A model generated the notes under the pieces. That model ran no database searches. It was given only the letters and a program-made list of their open reading frames with translations, and had not been told where the DNA came from. From positions 124,001-188,000 of the forward strand of contig NZ_WOWS01000002.1 in the NCBI RefSeq assembly GCF_009741275.1: 64,000 nt of DNA, given 5' to 3'. Positions within the stretch are counted from its first letter, which is position 1; each line of letters opens with the position of its first letter. The position numbers and the translations under genes were made by a program. This DNA is from Winogradskyella endarachnes (GTDB lineage: Bacteria > Bacteroidota > Bacteroidia > Flavobacteriales > Flavobacteriaceae). Positions 17,985-26,095 of this stretch are shown one piece after another.

Positions 17985-19115
17985 CTAATTATTCGCGGCG
18001 TTGAATAATTTTGAGATTTCATTAGTTGCTTCAGAATTATTACTATATGTCAATTCATAAATTGAAATCCGTTGAAGCCAATTTAAAAATTGCTGAGCAT
18101 GATGTGGATTTGGTGATAACCATGAATCTGGAATTAATGTCTCTAACATTTTTTTTATAGAAACTTTTTGTAAACTAGTTTTAGAATCAGTGCTGTAATT
18201 TACTAATACTACCGCATCACATGGATAATGTAGTTTCTCTGGAGTTGTGCAAGGTACGTATTTTAAAACGCCTTTTGATTTATTGAAAACAATATTGGGT
18301 AATGCATTAAAATTAGGAATAATAGTATCCAGCGTTTTAAATGCACCTTCTTTTATAGAGATAGCTCCTGGATTAAAGTAAATATCTTCAGTTTTTGAAA
18401 GCATAGGAGACACATCATCTGCCAATAGTTTAAACCCACTAGCTGTTAAAACAGCACAAAGTGTACTTTTACCTTTTCCTGATTCACCAATAATTAATAT
18501 TGAAGATTTTTCGTTGGTAATTGTAGATCCATGAAAGGTTCCAATCCATTCACTTTCTGGTTGGTTATGAATTGTGCAGAGTAATTGCATAATAAATTTA
18601 CCCTGAATTTTATGATAGTCTAATTTAGGTGCGCTAATAATTAATTTTTCATCTTTAAAAAGATATAATTTATTTGCTTTTAAATAAATATCAAAAGTTA
18701 CATCAATAGCAGTAATATTAGAAGTTAAGCAGTGTGCAATTGAAGGATGTACTGTTTTTAAAACAAGTTCACAATCGTAATTAACTTTTAACGTCTTTCC
18801 GTTAATGTTATAATACTTAGAAATATTACGACGTGATGTATCTAAACTAGCAATTTCATTTTCTACCGTAGTAATGGGCAGATTACAGTTTGCCAAATAT
18901 TTTAATATAGTTTGAAATAATTCTTCTGAATCTGCAAGGCTGTCGTCTTGTAGGATTTTGGATTTAAATTGATTCTCTGACTTAGAGTTAATGAATAAAT
19001 CTAATAGATTTTTAAATTCATTATCTATAATGCTATAGCTATTTGATTTTTTAAACCAAAGCACCCAACAATCACCAATACTTATTTGATAAGCTGGTGC
19101 TAAATTAGAATTCAA
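17985..19115 (-). CDS. HPr-kinase-like kinase with PqqD-like N-terminal domain
   Basis: A 376-residue two-part protein. Residues 8-80 have the helix pattern and FxLD-like acidic edge of a PqqD/RiPP recognition element (WFKKSNSYSIIDNEFKNLL). Residues 115-376 resemble HPr kinase/phosphorylase: GTFHGSTI (193-199), Walker A GESGKGKST (210-218) and LADDVSP (231-237). Related kinases (ThcoK, PadeK) phosphorylate the C-terminal Ser of lasso precursors, and true HprK phosphorylates HPr. There is no HPr gene nearby, and the gene starts 15 bases after a 54-residue peptide gene, so that peptide is the likely substrate. The fusion and function are inferred from motifs. Confidence 0.72.
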   Translation of the reverse strand: MNSNLAPAYQISIGDCWVLWFKKSNSYSIIDNEFKNLLDLFINSKSENQFKSKILQDDSLADSEELFQTILKYLANCNLPITTVENEIASLDTSRRNISKYYNINGKTLKVNYDCELVLKTVHPSIAHCLTSNITAIDVTFDIYLKANKLYLFKDEKLIISAPKLDYHKIQGKFIMQLLCTIHNQPESEWIGTFHGSTITNEKSSILIIGESGKGKSTLCAVLTASGFKLLADDVSPMLSKTEDIYFNPGAISIKEGAFKTLDTIIPNFNALPNIVFNKSKGVLKYVPCTTPEKLHYPCDAVVLVNYSTDSKTSLQKVSIKKMLETLIPDSWLSPNPHHAQQFLNWLQRISIYELTYSNNSEATNEISKLFNAANN

Positions 19116-19130
19116 AATAAATATGGAAAA

Positions 19131-19295
19131 TTAATCAAATGGATTTCCTCCTGGATCAGCAGGTAAAGATGATACTTGCGCCTTAAGCGGGTTTAATATC
19201 ACAAAAGTTCCAACCGCCGTTAATGCAGCATATTTTCCCATTTTTGAAATGGCTTCTTTACGTGTGATTTTGTCTGTATTGTTTTCTTTCTTCAT
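19131..19295 (-). CDS. 54-residue precursor-like peptide
   Basis: A short gene easily missed: ATG at 19293-19295, TAA at 19131-19133. The peptide has a charged leader (MKKENNTDKITRKEAISK), a hydrophobic helix (about 20-35, YAALTAVGTFVILN) ending in LKAQ, and a short polar tail starting VSS and rich in Pro, Gly and Asp (PADPGGNPFD). The layout resembles a membrane-inserted or exported leader with a 14-residue core at the C-terminus. S42 and S43 are candidate phosphorylation sites. It has normal start and stop codons, sits 15 bases ahead of the kinase gene on the same strand, and has coding-like composition. No precursor family is claimed. Confidence 0.6.
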   Translation of the reverse strand: MKKENNTDKITRKEAISKMGKYAALTAVGTFVILNPLKAQVSSLPADPGGNPFD

Positions 19296-19318
19296 GGCTT
19301 TTGCCCTAAATTTAAGTT

Positions 19319-19326
19319 CAAAAATA
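19319..19326 (-). promoter_or_regulatory. Possible -7 element for the peptide-kinase cassette
   Basis: TATTTTTG on the - strand fits TAnnTTTG and would give a leader of about 17 nt. No TTTG is present at the -33 position, so this is weak. Confidence 0.25.
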
Positions 19327-19529
19327 GTAAATTATTTTATTTATTAAAGTAAAAAATAAAAAGGTTTACAGAAAATTTACTTATTCATTTATTAATTTTC
19401 ATTTAAACCCTTAAAATACGCCTTGTAGCTTAATTTTCACTAATTTAAAAATAATTATTACATAACCTATATGCATAGTATTTAGGCGTTTGGTTTTAAT
19501 CTTTAAGATGTTTTTAACAATAAAATTAT

Positions 19530-19568
19530 AACTCCCAAAATGCAATATACAGATGTATTTTGGGAGTT
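19530..19568 (-). terminator. Terminator of the 800-residue T9SS protein gene
   Basis: A 12-bp perfect stem (19530-19541 with 19557-19568) has a 15-base loop. The - strand continues into a T-rich stretch. It lies just past the stop at 19577 and separates that gene from the peptide cassette. Confidence 0.65.
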
Positions 19569-19576
19569 AATATTAT

Positions 19577-21979
19577 TTAATTTAAAATGACCTTTTGAGT
19601 TTTGGCCTGTTGATTATTGCTCAGTTGTACAATATATATTCCAGAATTTAGGTGGTTAACATTTATTTCTTGTAAACCACTTTTTGCTTCTAACTTAAAG
19701 GTATTAATCAGGCGTCCTTGTGTGTCATATAAATTTACTGTTGTCTTTTCTAATAATGTACCAGATACTATTATAGTTTTGTCAGACGCGTTATTACGTA
19801 TGATTAAACTTTCTAATTCGTTATGAGAAACAGATAATGTATTATCTGAAAAACGTAAATAGAAACGTCCTGTTCCATTTAAATTAGTACTTGGAGTAAT
19901 AACATAATCTCCCGCAGTTAATAAAGTACTTGTGCTAGAATCTGTGTCGTCTAAATATACCTCAGTTGTACTCGGTAATGTATTTGCAGTTATACTAAAA
20001 GTTATCTGTTCACCTTGAGTAGCGTTAACTCCTAGAGGTATTGTAACATTCCCGAAATCCGTTTCAGCTAAAGATTGGATAGCCATTGGGATTCCTGAAT
20101 TATCTAAAACTAAATGAGAGTATATTGAGAAATCTGGGGCAGATGCACCATATAAACTACTGTCAAATCCAGGATCTAAACCTTGTGTAGAATATTGTGT
20201 AAAATAAATATCTGTTTCAAATGTTGAGGTGGAATTTGATAAGGTCAATTCAAGATTAGAGAATGTATTTGTACTTCTACCAACTATGAAATCATCAGAA
20301 TTACCAATGGTTCTATAACTTGGGTCAAATGTAATTGATCCGCCTTGGTCTTTAGATGCAACAAAAAATCCTTGACCTGGTGTTAACAAAACTTCTGAAT
20401 TTACTGGGTCTAAAGCATAGGCTAAATTCCATACAGTCCAACCATCTGATGCCGTACCATCGTATCCATAAACTGCAGCACTACTACTATTAAATTCTGA
20501 TAAATTATCTAATAAAAATTCGTGCACTTTCATATACGAAGGATATGGGTTACCAATTAAATTCCATATGCTATTAGCGGCAGGAGCAATAATGTTTTTA
20601 CTTATAATTCCATTTTCTACAGCACCTGTAAAAGTGTAGGTCCCTCCACCATTTGAGCCAGATCGGTAGGCATTACCAGCTGTAAAGATTTCCGAGTCGT
20701 TATCTGAACTATATAAACTGTATGAATTAGAAGCGGTATCAAATGAGCCAAATAGATAAAATGGACCTTCTCCATTTATATTTCCGGAAAGAATATTTGT
20801 ATCCGCATCATTTCTTAAGACTCCAAAAGTACTTCCTGATAATGGTGGACTAATTAAATCGTTAGCTCCAGTTGTAGTACCTGTTCCTGGAGCACCATTT
20901 ACGTATCTTTTGTAATTTACTGTACCAACAATGCTGCCGTCTGATATTAAATTAGAAAAGGATGTTGATGTTGAATTTAATGTTAGGTCATTAGTTACTG
21001 TTAAGTTTGAACCAGAATTGATTTGTATATCACCACCTGCTTCAACATTAATAGATTGAATTGTAACTGTACCGTTAATTTCTAAAGTAGCACCTGCTGA
21101 GACTGTTATATCGCTATTTGTAAGATTCCCATTTAAAATTAAAGTTCCTTCACTAACAGTTGTTGTACCAGAATAAGAATGATTTCCAGAAAGTACCAAA
21201 GATCCAGCTCCTGTTTTATTTAATGAGCCAGCGCCCGTAAAAGCCTTTGTATAAGTTTCTATACCTGTTGAAATATCAAAATTAGCATCATTGTTAATTT
21301 CAAAATTGTTAAAGTATATATTTCTTTCACCAGAAGTATCATTTTGGTTTCCTATATAAATATTAATTTCATCTATAGAAGAACCGGTAAAAGTAGTTGT
21401 ATAGGTTGCTCCACCAGATCTAGAAGTCATTGAAAATTCGTAATTATCACCTAATATTCGTTTTACAACAACCAACATGGCATCGGTACCGTAATCAGAA
21501 TTAGCAAGGCCGTTTGTTGTTGTGATATTTGTATTTGTGCTATTTTCTACATTAAAAATTGTAGTACCGTTATTTTTCAAATCAAAACCTTTAGTACCTG
21601 TATTGGCGTCAAAATTCATGGCCCAATAAAAAGATAATTCGTCGTTGAGTTCTAAGGCATTAAATCCTCTAGAGGCATTTAAATGGTCTGTGCCAGTAGC
21701 ATAAAAGGAAAAAGCATTGTTGCCAATATTGGTATTAGACATACCATCATTTGCAGGGTCTCCGGTAAACGTGCCTGTATTAGAGCCATTGGTTATAGCC
21801 CATGCCGAGTATCCGTTCCCTCCATTTTGCCCTGTGTTAAAATCAGTAGTGTATACTGATTCGTTAGCATTGTCTGATGCTAAAGTAAACTGAGCATAAG
21901 TTATATTACTCGATAAAAGAAATATAACCATATTTAGAAAAAGTAAAATCTGTGATTTTTTAGAGTAATTTTTCATCAT
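19577..21979 (-). CDS. Large T9SS surface protein with autotransporter-type repeat
   Basis: 800 residues with a signal peptide (about 1-30, ending ITYAQ). Residues about 40-235 look like a lectin- or laminin-G-like beta domain. Around 245-285 there is a passenger-associated autotransporter repeat (LNKTGAGSLVLSGNHSYSGT, then VSEGTLILNG), and a second half that is also present in the two neighbouring giants (NDLISPPL, GNPYPSYM, PGQGFFV, DPGFDSSLYG, YSHLVLDNSG, TGRFYLRF). It ends in a T9SS type A sorting domain (IYIVQLSNNQQAKTQKVIL). It is expected on the cell surface or secreted. Partners are unknown. Confidence 0.8.
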   Translation of the reverse strand: MMKNYSKKSQILLFLNMVIFLLSSNITYAQFTLASDNANESVYTTDFNTGQNGGNGYSAWAITNGSNTGTFTGDPANDGMSNTNIGNNAFSFYATGTDHLNASRGFNALELNDELSFYWAMNFDANTGTKGFDLKNNGTTIFNVENSTNTNITTTNGLANSDYGTDAMLVVVKRILGDNYEFSMTSRSGGATYTTTFTGSSIDEINIYIGNQNDTSGERNIYFNNFEINNDANFDISTGIETYTKAFTGAGSLNKTGAGSLVLSGNHSYSGTTTVSEGTLILNGNLTNSDITVSAGATLEINGTVTIQSINVEAGGDIQINSGSNLTVTNDLTLNSTSTSFSNLISDGSIVGTVNYKRYVNGAPGTGTTTGANDLISPPLSGSTFGVLRNDADTNILSGNINGEGPFYLFGSFDTASNSYSLYSSDNDSEIFTAGNAYRSGSNGGGTYTFTGAVENGIISKNIIAPAANSIWNLIGNPYPSYMKVHEFLLDNLSEFNSSSAAVYGYDGTASDGWTVWNLAYALDPVNSEVLLTPGQGFFVASKDQGGSITFDPSYRTIGNSDDFIVGRSTNTFSNLELTLSNSTSTFETDIYFTQYSTQGLDPGFDSSLYGASAPDFSIYSHLVLDNSGIPMAIQSLAETDFGNVTIPLGVNATQGEQITFSITANTLPSTTEVYLDDTDSSTSTLLTAGDYVITPSTNLNGTGRFYLRFSDNTLSVSHNELESLIIRNNASDKTIIVSGTLLEKTTVNLYDTQGRLINTFKLEAKSGLQEINVNHLNSGIYIVQLSNNQQAKTQKVILN

Positions 21980-22102
21980 TATAAATTGAAATTTAGGTAC
22001 ATATGATAGATTTTTATTGTTGATGTGGTCTTTTTAATAATTAACACATATCCAATTGCTTATAACTTTATGACACCTTAGTTTCAAATTAGTCACAAAA
22101 AA

Positions 22103-22128
22103 AAACGCACTAAAAAAATAGTGCGTTT
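22103..22128 (-). terminator. Terminator of the lamin-tail T9SS protein gene
   Basis: A 10-bp stem (22103-22112 with 22119-22128) with a 6-A loop. On the - strand it is followed by a run of T from the A stretch at 22096-22105. It lies 23 bases past the stop. Confidence 0.8.
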
Positions 22129-22150
22129 ATAATATGAAGATTTAAAGATA

Positions 22151-25100
22151 TTATCTCAAAATTAATTTTTGTTTTTTATTTTGTTTGGTATTGTTTAATT
22201 CTATAATATATACACCAGTGTTTAAATGATCAACTGCAATACTTTGGGTTTGATAATTACTGTTTAAAACCGTTGTACTTACTAAGCGTCCTTGTATATC
22301 ATATAATTTAGCAATTGTTTCTTCAATTAATTCTCCTGCTACAACAATAGTTTTATCATTAGTATTGTTATAAATATTGATGCTATTTAAAGTTGTATCT
22401 ATAACAGATAGAGCCGTTGTTGTAAATCTTAGATAAAAACGTCCAGTCCCATTTAAATTAGTATTAGGGGTAATTGTATAGTCTCCTGCAGTTAATAATG
22501 TAAATGTGTTTTCTGCATTGTCTTCTAAGTATACGTCTACATTACTTGGTAATGTAGATTCATCTATGCTAAAGGTTATTTGCTCTAAGGCATTAGTGTG
22601 CACACCTAATGGAATTGTAATGTCCGTTAAATCTGTATCATTAAGAGATTGGATTGCCAATGCACGACCTGTATTATTTTCAACTAAATGAGAGTACATA
22701 TATAAATCTGGCAGTTGTACGCTAAAAATCGCTGAATCATAACCAGGGTCTAAGCTGCTAGTTGCACTATTATTGAAATAAAAATCTGTACCATAGGACG
22801 AAGTGCTATTTTGTATTTTTAATCCAAAATGAACATTAGTTTCTTGTGAACGTCCTTCAATAAAATCATCACCTCCAGTTAATCTTCTCATTGTTGGTGT
22901 AAAATTCACTGTTGCACTTAATTCATCTGTAAAAACCATGAATCCTTGACCTGGCGTTAAATTAATATCATTGGCTAAATTAACAACGGTCCATCCATTA
23001 GCGGCATCACCATCATAGCCATAAATAGCTAAGTATTCTGAATCTAAAATAGCACTGTTTTCATTTAAAAAGTCTGTACTATTAATGTAAGAGCTGTAAG
23101 GATTACCAATTAAGTTCCATGAGTTTTCAGTTCCTGTTGTTATTGTTACAGGTACTGTACCCGTCAATACATCACCAGTAAATGTAAATGTAGAGGTGTT
23201 TGTAGATGCTGTTCTATACCCTGTACCAGCAGTTATAATGGTTGCATCATCAGCATCAGAGAATAAAGTATAAGGGTTAGATGCTGCATTATTATCATAT
23301 GGTCCAAATAAATAGAATGTGGTTGTTCCGCCACTAACAGTTCCAGAAGGTATATTGGTATTTATGCTTCTAAATGTTCCAAAATCTTGACTTGCATTAG
23401 TAACAGGAGCAGAAATAAGATCATTCTGTCCATTGGTACTTCCTGTAGTACTATTAAAAGTATTTACATGTCTTTTGTAAGTTACATCACCAGTGATTAT
23501 GCCATCTGATATTAAACTAGAGTATGAATTTGACGTTGATTCTAAAATTAAACTATTTATGGTTAGTTCATTACCTGATGTAATCGTTAAATCTGCACCA
23601 TCTTCTATGTATAAAATATCTAGAGTAATATCTGTTGTAAAAGACGTACTTTCATCACTTCTAATTAAACCTGTTCTTGTACCAGTTGAAGCAGTTGGAG
23701 CAGAACTCCATGCATTATTATCAAATACTAAGTAAGCAACTATTTGGTCTTCTCCGTTAATGCCTGGTGAACCAAAATCTGTGTCAATACCTTCGGCTAT
23801 AGTTGCAGTTCCCCAAAGTGTTCCGTCATTGTTGTCTTCAATATCACTCCCTAAGTATACCATAGAAGCTCCTGTAGGATCTGGCCAATTTGTACCACCA
23901 TCATATTCTACACGGTCTATTTCTGTAGATGTTTCGTCAGTTAGAATAACTTCGTCATCCCCATTTGCAAGTGCAATACCTGAGTATTCGTAGTCTACAG
24001 TTACGCCTCCATTTGTTAATGGGTCACTATTTGTTCCTAAAACAGCAAATCCAAATGCAGGTACTATAAGAGATGATGAAATAGTATGACTGTCACTATC
24101 GTTATCACTTATAGTCCATCCATTCATATCGATAGGTGTATTTGTTGTATTATAAACTTCAAAGTATTCTCCGTCAGTATCACCAACATCTGCTGGATTT
24201 TGCATTATCTCCGTAATCATGATGTTTCCTGTAGCTGCTGAAACAGATGTGACATCAAATAAGTCAGATTCAAAAACACCAGAAATGAATGCTGAGTTGT
24301 CAGTTGCACTTAGTTTAATATCTGTTGCTACGGTATCAAAAAGGACATTACTGAAAATAGCAATACCATTTGTTGCTTCTGCTGTAGTTGTTGCGGTACC
24401 ATCTAAGCTACCATCAGATGTTATTGCGATATCAAATCCTGAACCTGAGTAATCAACGTCTATATTCCCATTGGCATCTGTATAAGCAATCTCAACACTT
24501 GGAGACATTATTGTATTTATTTCTACATCTGTTGCTTGTGCTAAATAGGTTAATTGTGTTGCTTCAACATCTATAGTAAAGTCGTTGGAGTTAAAATCTC
24601 CACCTGAAAACGACGAGGCAAAAGTACTACCAGCTACATCAGCAACAAAACCGTGATTATCAGCGTCTACCATAAATGATATAATTTCGCCATCTGTTAT
24701 GTTTGAAGTGTTTAAATATATTGATACCGTAACTTGTAAAATGTCACCATCTGGAATTGTTAAGTCGCCAGAGGTAAAGTTAATATCAATAAAGGTATCA
24801 TCAATAATAACACTACTTATGGTTATTGCAGAACCGTCACTTACAGTAACACCTTGTATGTTGTCTGTCCAGTCTGCGGTATTCGTTGTATAAGGATATA
24901 GCCTTAGTTTTGTTACTTCGGTGTCTAATCCATCAGTAGTACCATAATCATAAAGATCTATGCTAAAAACGTCAACGGCCTCAGCTATAGTGTCATCTAA
25001 GGAGCTAACAGTTGTTGCTGCTGGTTGAGATCCAGGATCATCTGCCTCTGAGTCTGAGTCGTTGCTGTCTCCAGAAAACGTGAAATTAGTAAAATCATAT

Positions 25101-25684
25101 GTTTGTGAAGAACCAGAGGTTGTCCATGAGCTTCCATATATAAGGGATAGATAAGTATTCTTGTCTTGCCCAATTCTAGTGCCAACATAAATCCCATTAT
25201 CTCCACCATAATATATTGCGGAGCTTCCTATCGATAGACCTGTACCTGTAAGTGTGCCTGCGTCACCACTATCTTCTCCAGCGAACCCAATTAAAGTATA
25301 TGTCCCACTATTATATACATTAGCTGAAGTTTGATATAAAAAGACACCATCTCCGGAATTCCCTAAAGCAAAAGATCCAGAGTTGTGACTAACTGTCCCT
25401 CCGATTGTTGTACTAGATGTAGTTATTTCAAATACTGTTCCAGCAGTAATTACTGGCGTAATCCATTCGTAAAACCCTTCTCCTGTGTTAAATGAAGTGC
25501 CGTTCCATTCCTCATCGGTGAAGAAAACACTTTCACCAGAGGGAATGTCTTCTAATGCAACTACTAAAATATTTTCGTCATCGACACCTAAACCAATAAT
25601 GGCAAGGTCGCCAGGAGATAGGGTTTGTGAAAACGTAACACTACTAATAAAAAAGAGTAATAAAAAAGGGAAAAAATGTTTCAT
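22151..25684 (-). CDS. Large T9SS surface protein with a lamin-tail domain
   Basis: 1177 residues with a signal peptide (1-19, ending VTFSQ). Residues about 20-200 form a Gly/Ser/Thr-rich domain (LAIIGLGVDDENILVVALED). Two Ig-like beta modules lie around 220-480. A lamin-tail domain covers about 490-640 (NIMITEIMQNP, DTDGEYFEVYN, MNGWTISDND), a fold common in secreted nucleases and surface proteins. The final 450 residues match the shared module of the neighbouring T9SS proteins and end with a type A sorting domain (GVYIIELNNTKQNKKQKLIL). The protein is Asp- and Thr-rich and acidic, so Ca2+ binding is plausible. No catalytic motif was seen. Confidence 0.8.
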   Translation of the reverse strand: MKHFFPFLLLFFISSVTFSQTLSPGDLAIIGLGVDDENILVVALEDIPSGESVFFTDEEWNGTSFNTGEGFYEWITPVITAGTVFEITTSSTTIGGTVSHNSGSFALGNSGDGVFLYQTSANVYNSGTYTLIGFAGEDSGDAGTLTGTGLSIGSSAIYYGGDNGIYVGTRIGQDKNTYLSLIYGSSWTTSGSSQTYDFTNFTFSGDSNDSDSEADDPGSQPAATTVSSLDDTIAEAVDVFSIDLYDYGTTDGLDTEVTKLRLYPYTTNTADWTDNIQGVTVSDGSAITISSVIIDDTFIDINFTSGDLTIPDGDILQVTVSIYLNTSNITDGEIISFMVDADNHGFVADVAGSTFASSFSGGDFNSNDFTIDVEATQLTYLAQATDVEINTIMSPSVEIAYTDANGNIDVDYSGSGFDIAITSDGSLDGTATTTAEATNGIAIFSNVLFDTVATDIKLSATDNSAFISGVFESDLFDVTSVSAATGNIMITEIMQNPADVGDTDGEYFEVYNTTNTPIDMNGWTISDNDSDSHTISSSLIVPAFGFAVLGTNSDPLTNGGVTVDYEYSGIALANGDDEVILTDETSTEIDRVEYDGGTNWPDPTGASMVYLGSDIEDNNDGTLWGTATIAEGIDTDFGSPGINGEDQIVAYLVFDNNAWSSAPTASTGTRTGLIRSDESTSFTTDITLDILYIEDGADLTITSGNELTINSLILESTSNSYSSLISDGIITGDVTYKRHVNTFNSTTGSTNGQNDLISAPVTNASQDFGTFRSINTNIPSGTVSGGTTTFYLFGPYDNNAASNPYTLFSDADDATIITAGTGYRTASTNTSTFTFTGDVLTGTVPVTITTGTENSWNLIGNPYSSYINSTDFLNENSAILDSEYLAIYGYDGDAANGWTVVNLANDINLTPGQGFMVFTDELSATVNFTPTMRRLTGGDDFIEGRSQETNVHFGLKIQNSTSSYGTDFYFNNSATSSLDPGYDSAIFSVQLPDLYMYSHLVENNTGRALAIQSLNDTDLTDITIPLGVHTNALEQITFSIDESTLPSNVDVYLEDNAENTFTLLTAGDYTITPNTNLNGTGRFYLRFTTTALSVIDTTLNSINIYNNTNDKTIVVAGELIEETIAKLYDIQGRLVSTTVLNSNYQTQSIAVDHLNTGVYIIELNNTKQNKKQKLILR

Positions 25685-26095
25685 AATTTAAAAATATAAG
25701 ATTAACTCAAGGCCTTTATAATTATCCTATAGATTAGTGAGTACTTTATAAGATTAAAAAAAGTTTTGAGTAAAAGGGTTAGTTCATAGTTTTGGTAAAG
25801 GGTTAATTTGTGCCATAACGCAAACAAATATAGCAATATGAGAATATTGGAGTTTAAGAAGATATTAACAAATAGTTAATGTACTGGTAGGGAATTATTT
25901 TTGAATTATAGTACTTTATATAAAATGCATTTAGGGTAGACAAAATTTGGCGAAAATTAAGGTTTAAATAATATTAGTAGAGAAGAATTAGGAATAATAT
26001 TTTTTTGAGTCTAAAGTTAAAATATCATTAAATGTTAAAAAAAAAAAGCGCATCTTTAAAAGATGCGCTTTTTTAAAGTATATAGTTATTAATAA
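25685..26095. other. 411-base gap between two T9SS giants
   Basis: AT-rich, with no open frame that looks coding. A TATATTTG box on the - strand at 25825-25832 could be the -7 element of the 22151-25684 gene (leader about 130 nt), but no -33 TTTG stands in place. The end of the gap holds the terminator of the next gene. Confidence 0.5.
26042..26076 (-). terminator. Terminator of the second 1177-residue T9SS protein gene
   Basis: A G+C-rich stem (gcgcatctt at 26048-26056 with aagatgcgc at 26060-26068) is flanked by A and T runs, so it could work in both directions. It lies 20 bases past the stop at 26096. Confidence 0.8.

Noticed and set aside
16927..19295. Lasso peptide cluster
   Set aside because: No asparagine-synthetase-like cyclase, no transglutaminase-like leader protease and no lasso-type core were seen, so the cassette is described as lasso-related at most.
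22506..25691. Several open frames on the + strand inside the T9SS genes
   Set aside because: They are low-complexity antisense shadows of Thr/Ser/Asp-rich coding sequence with no start signals.
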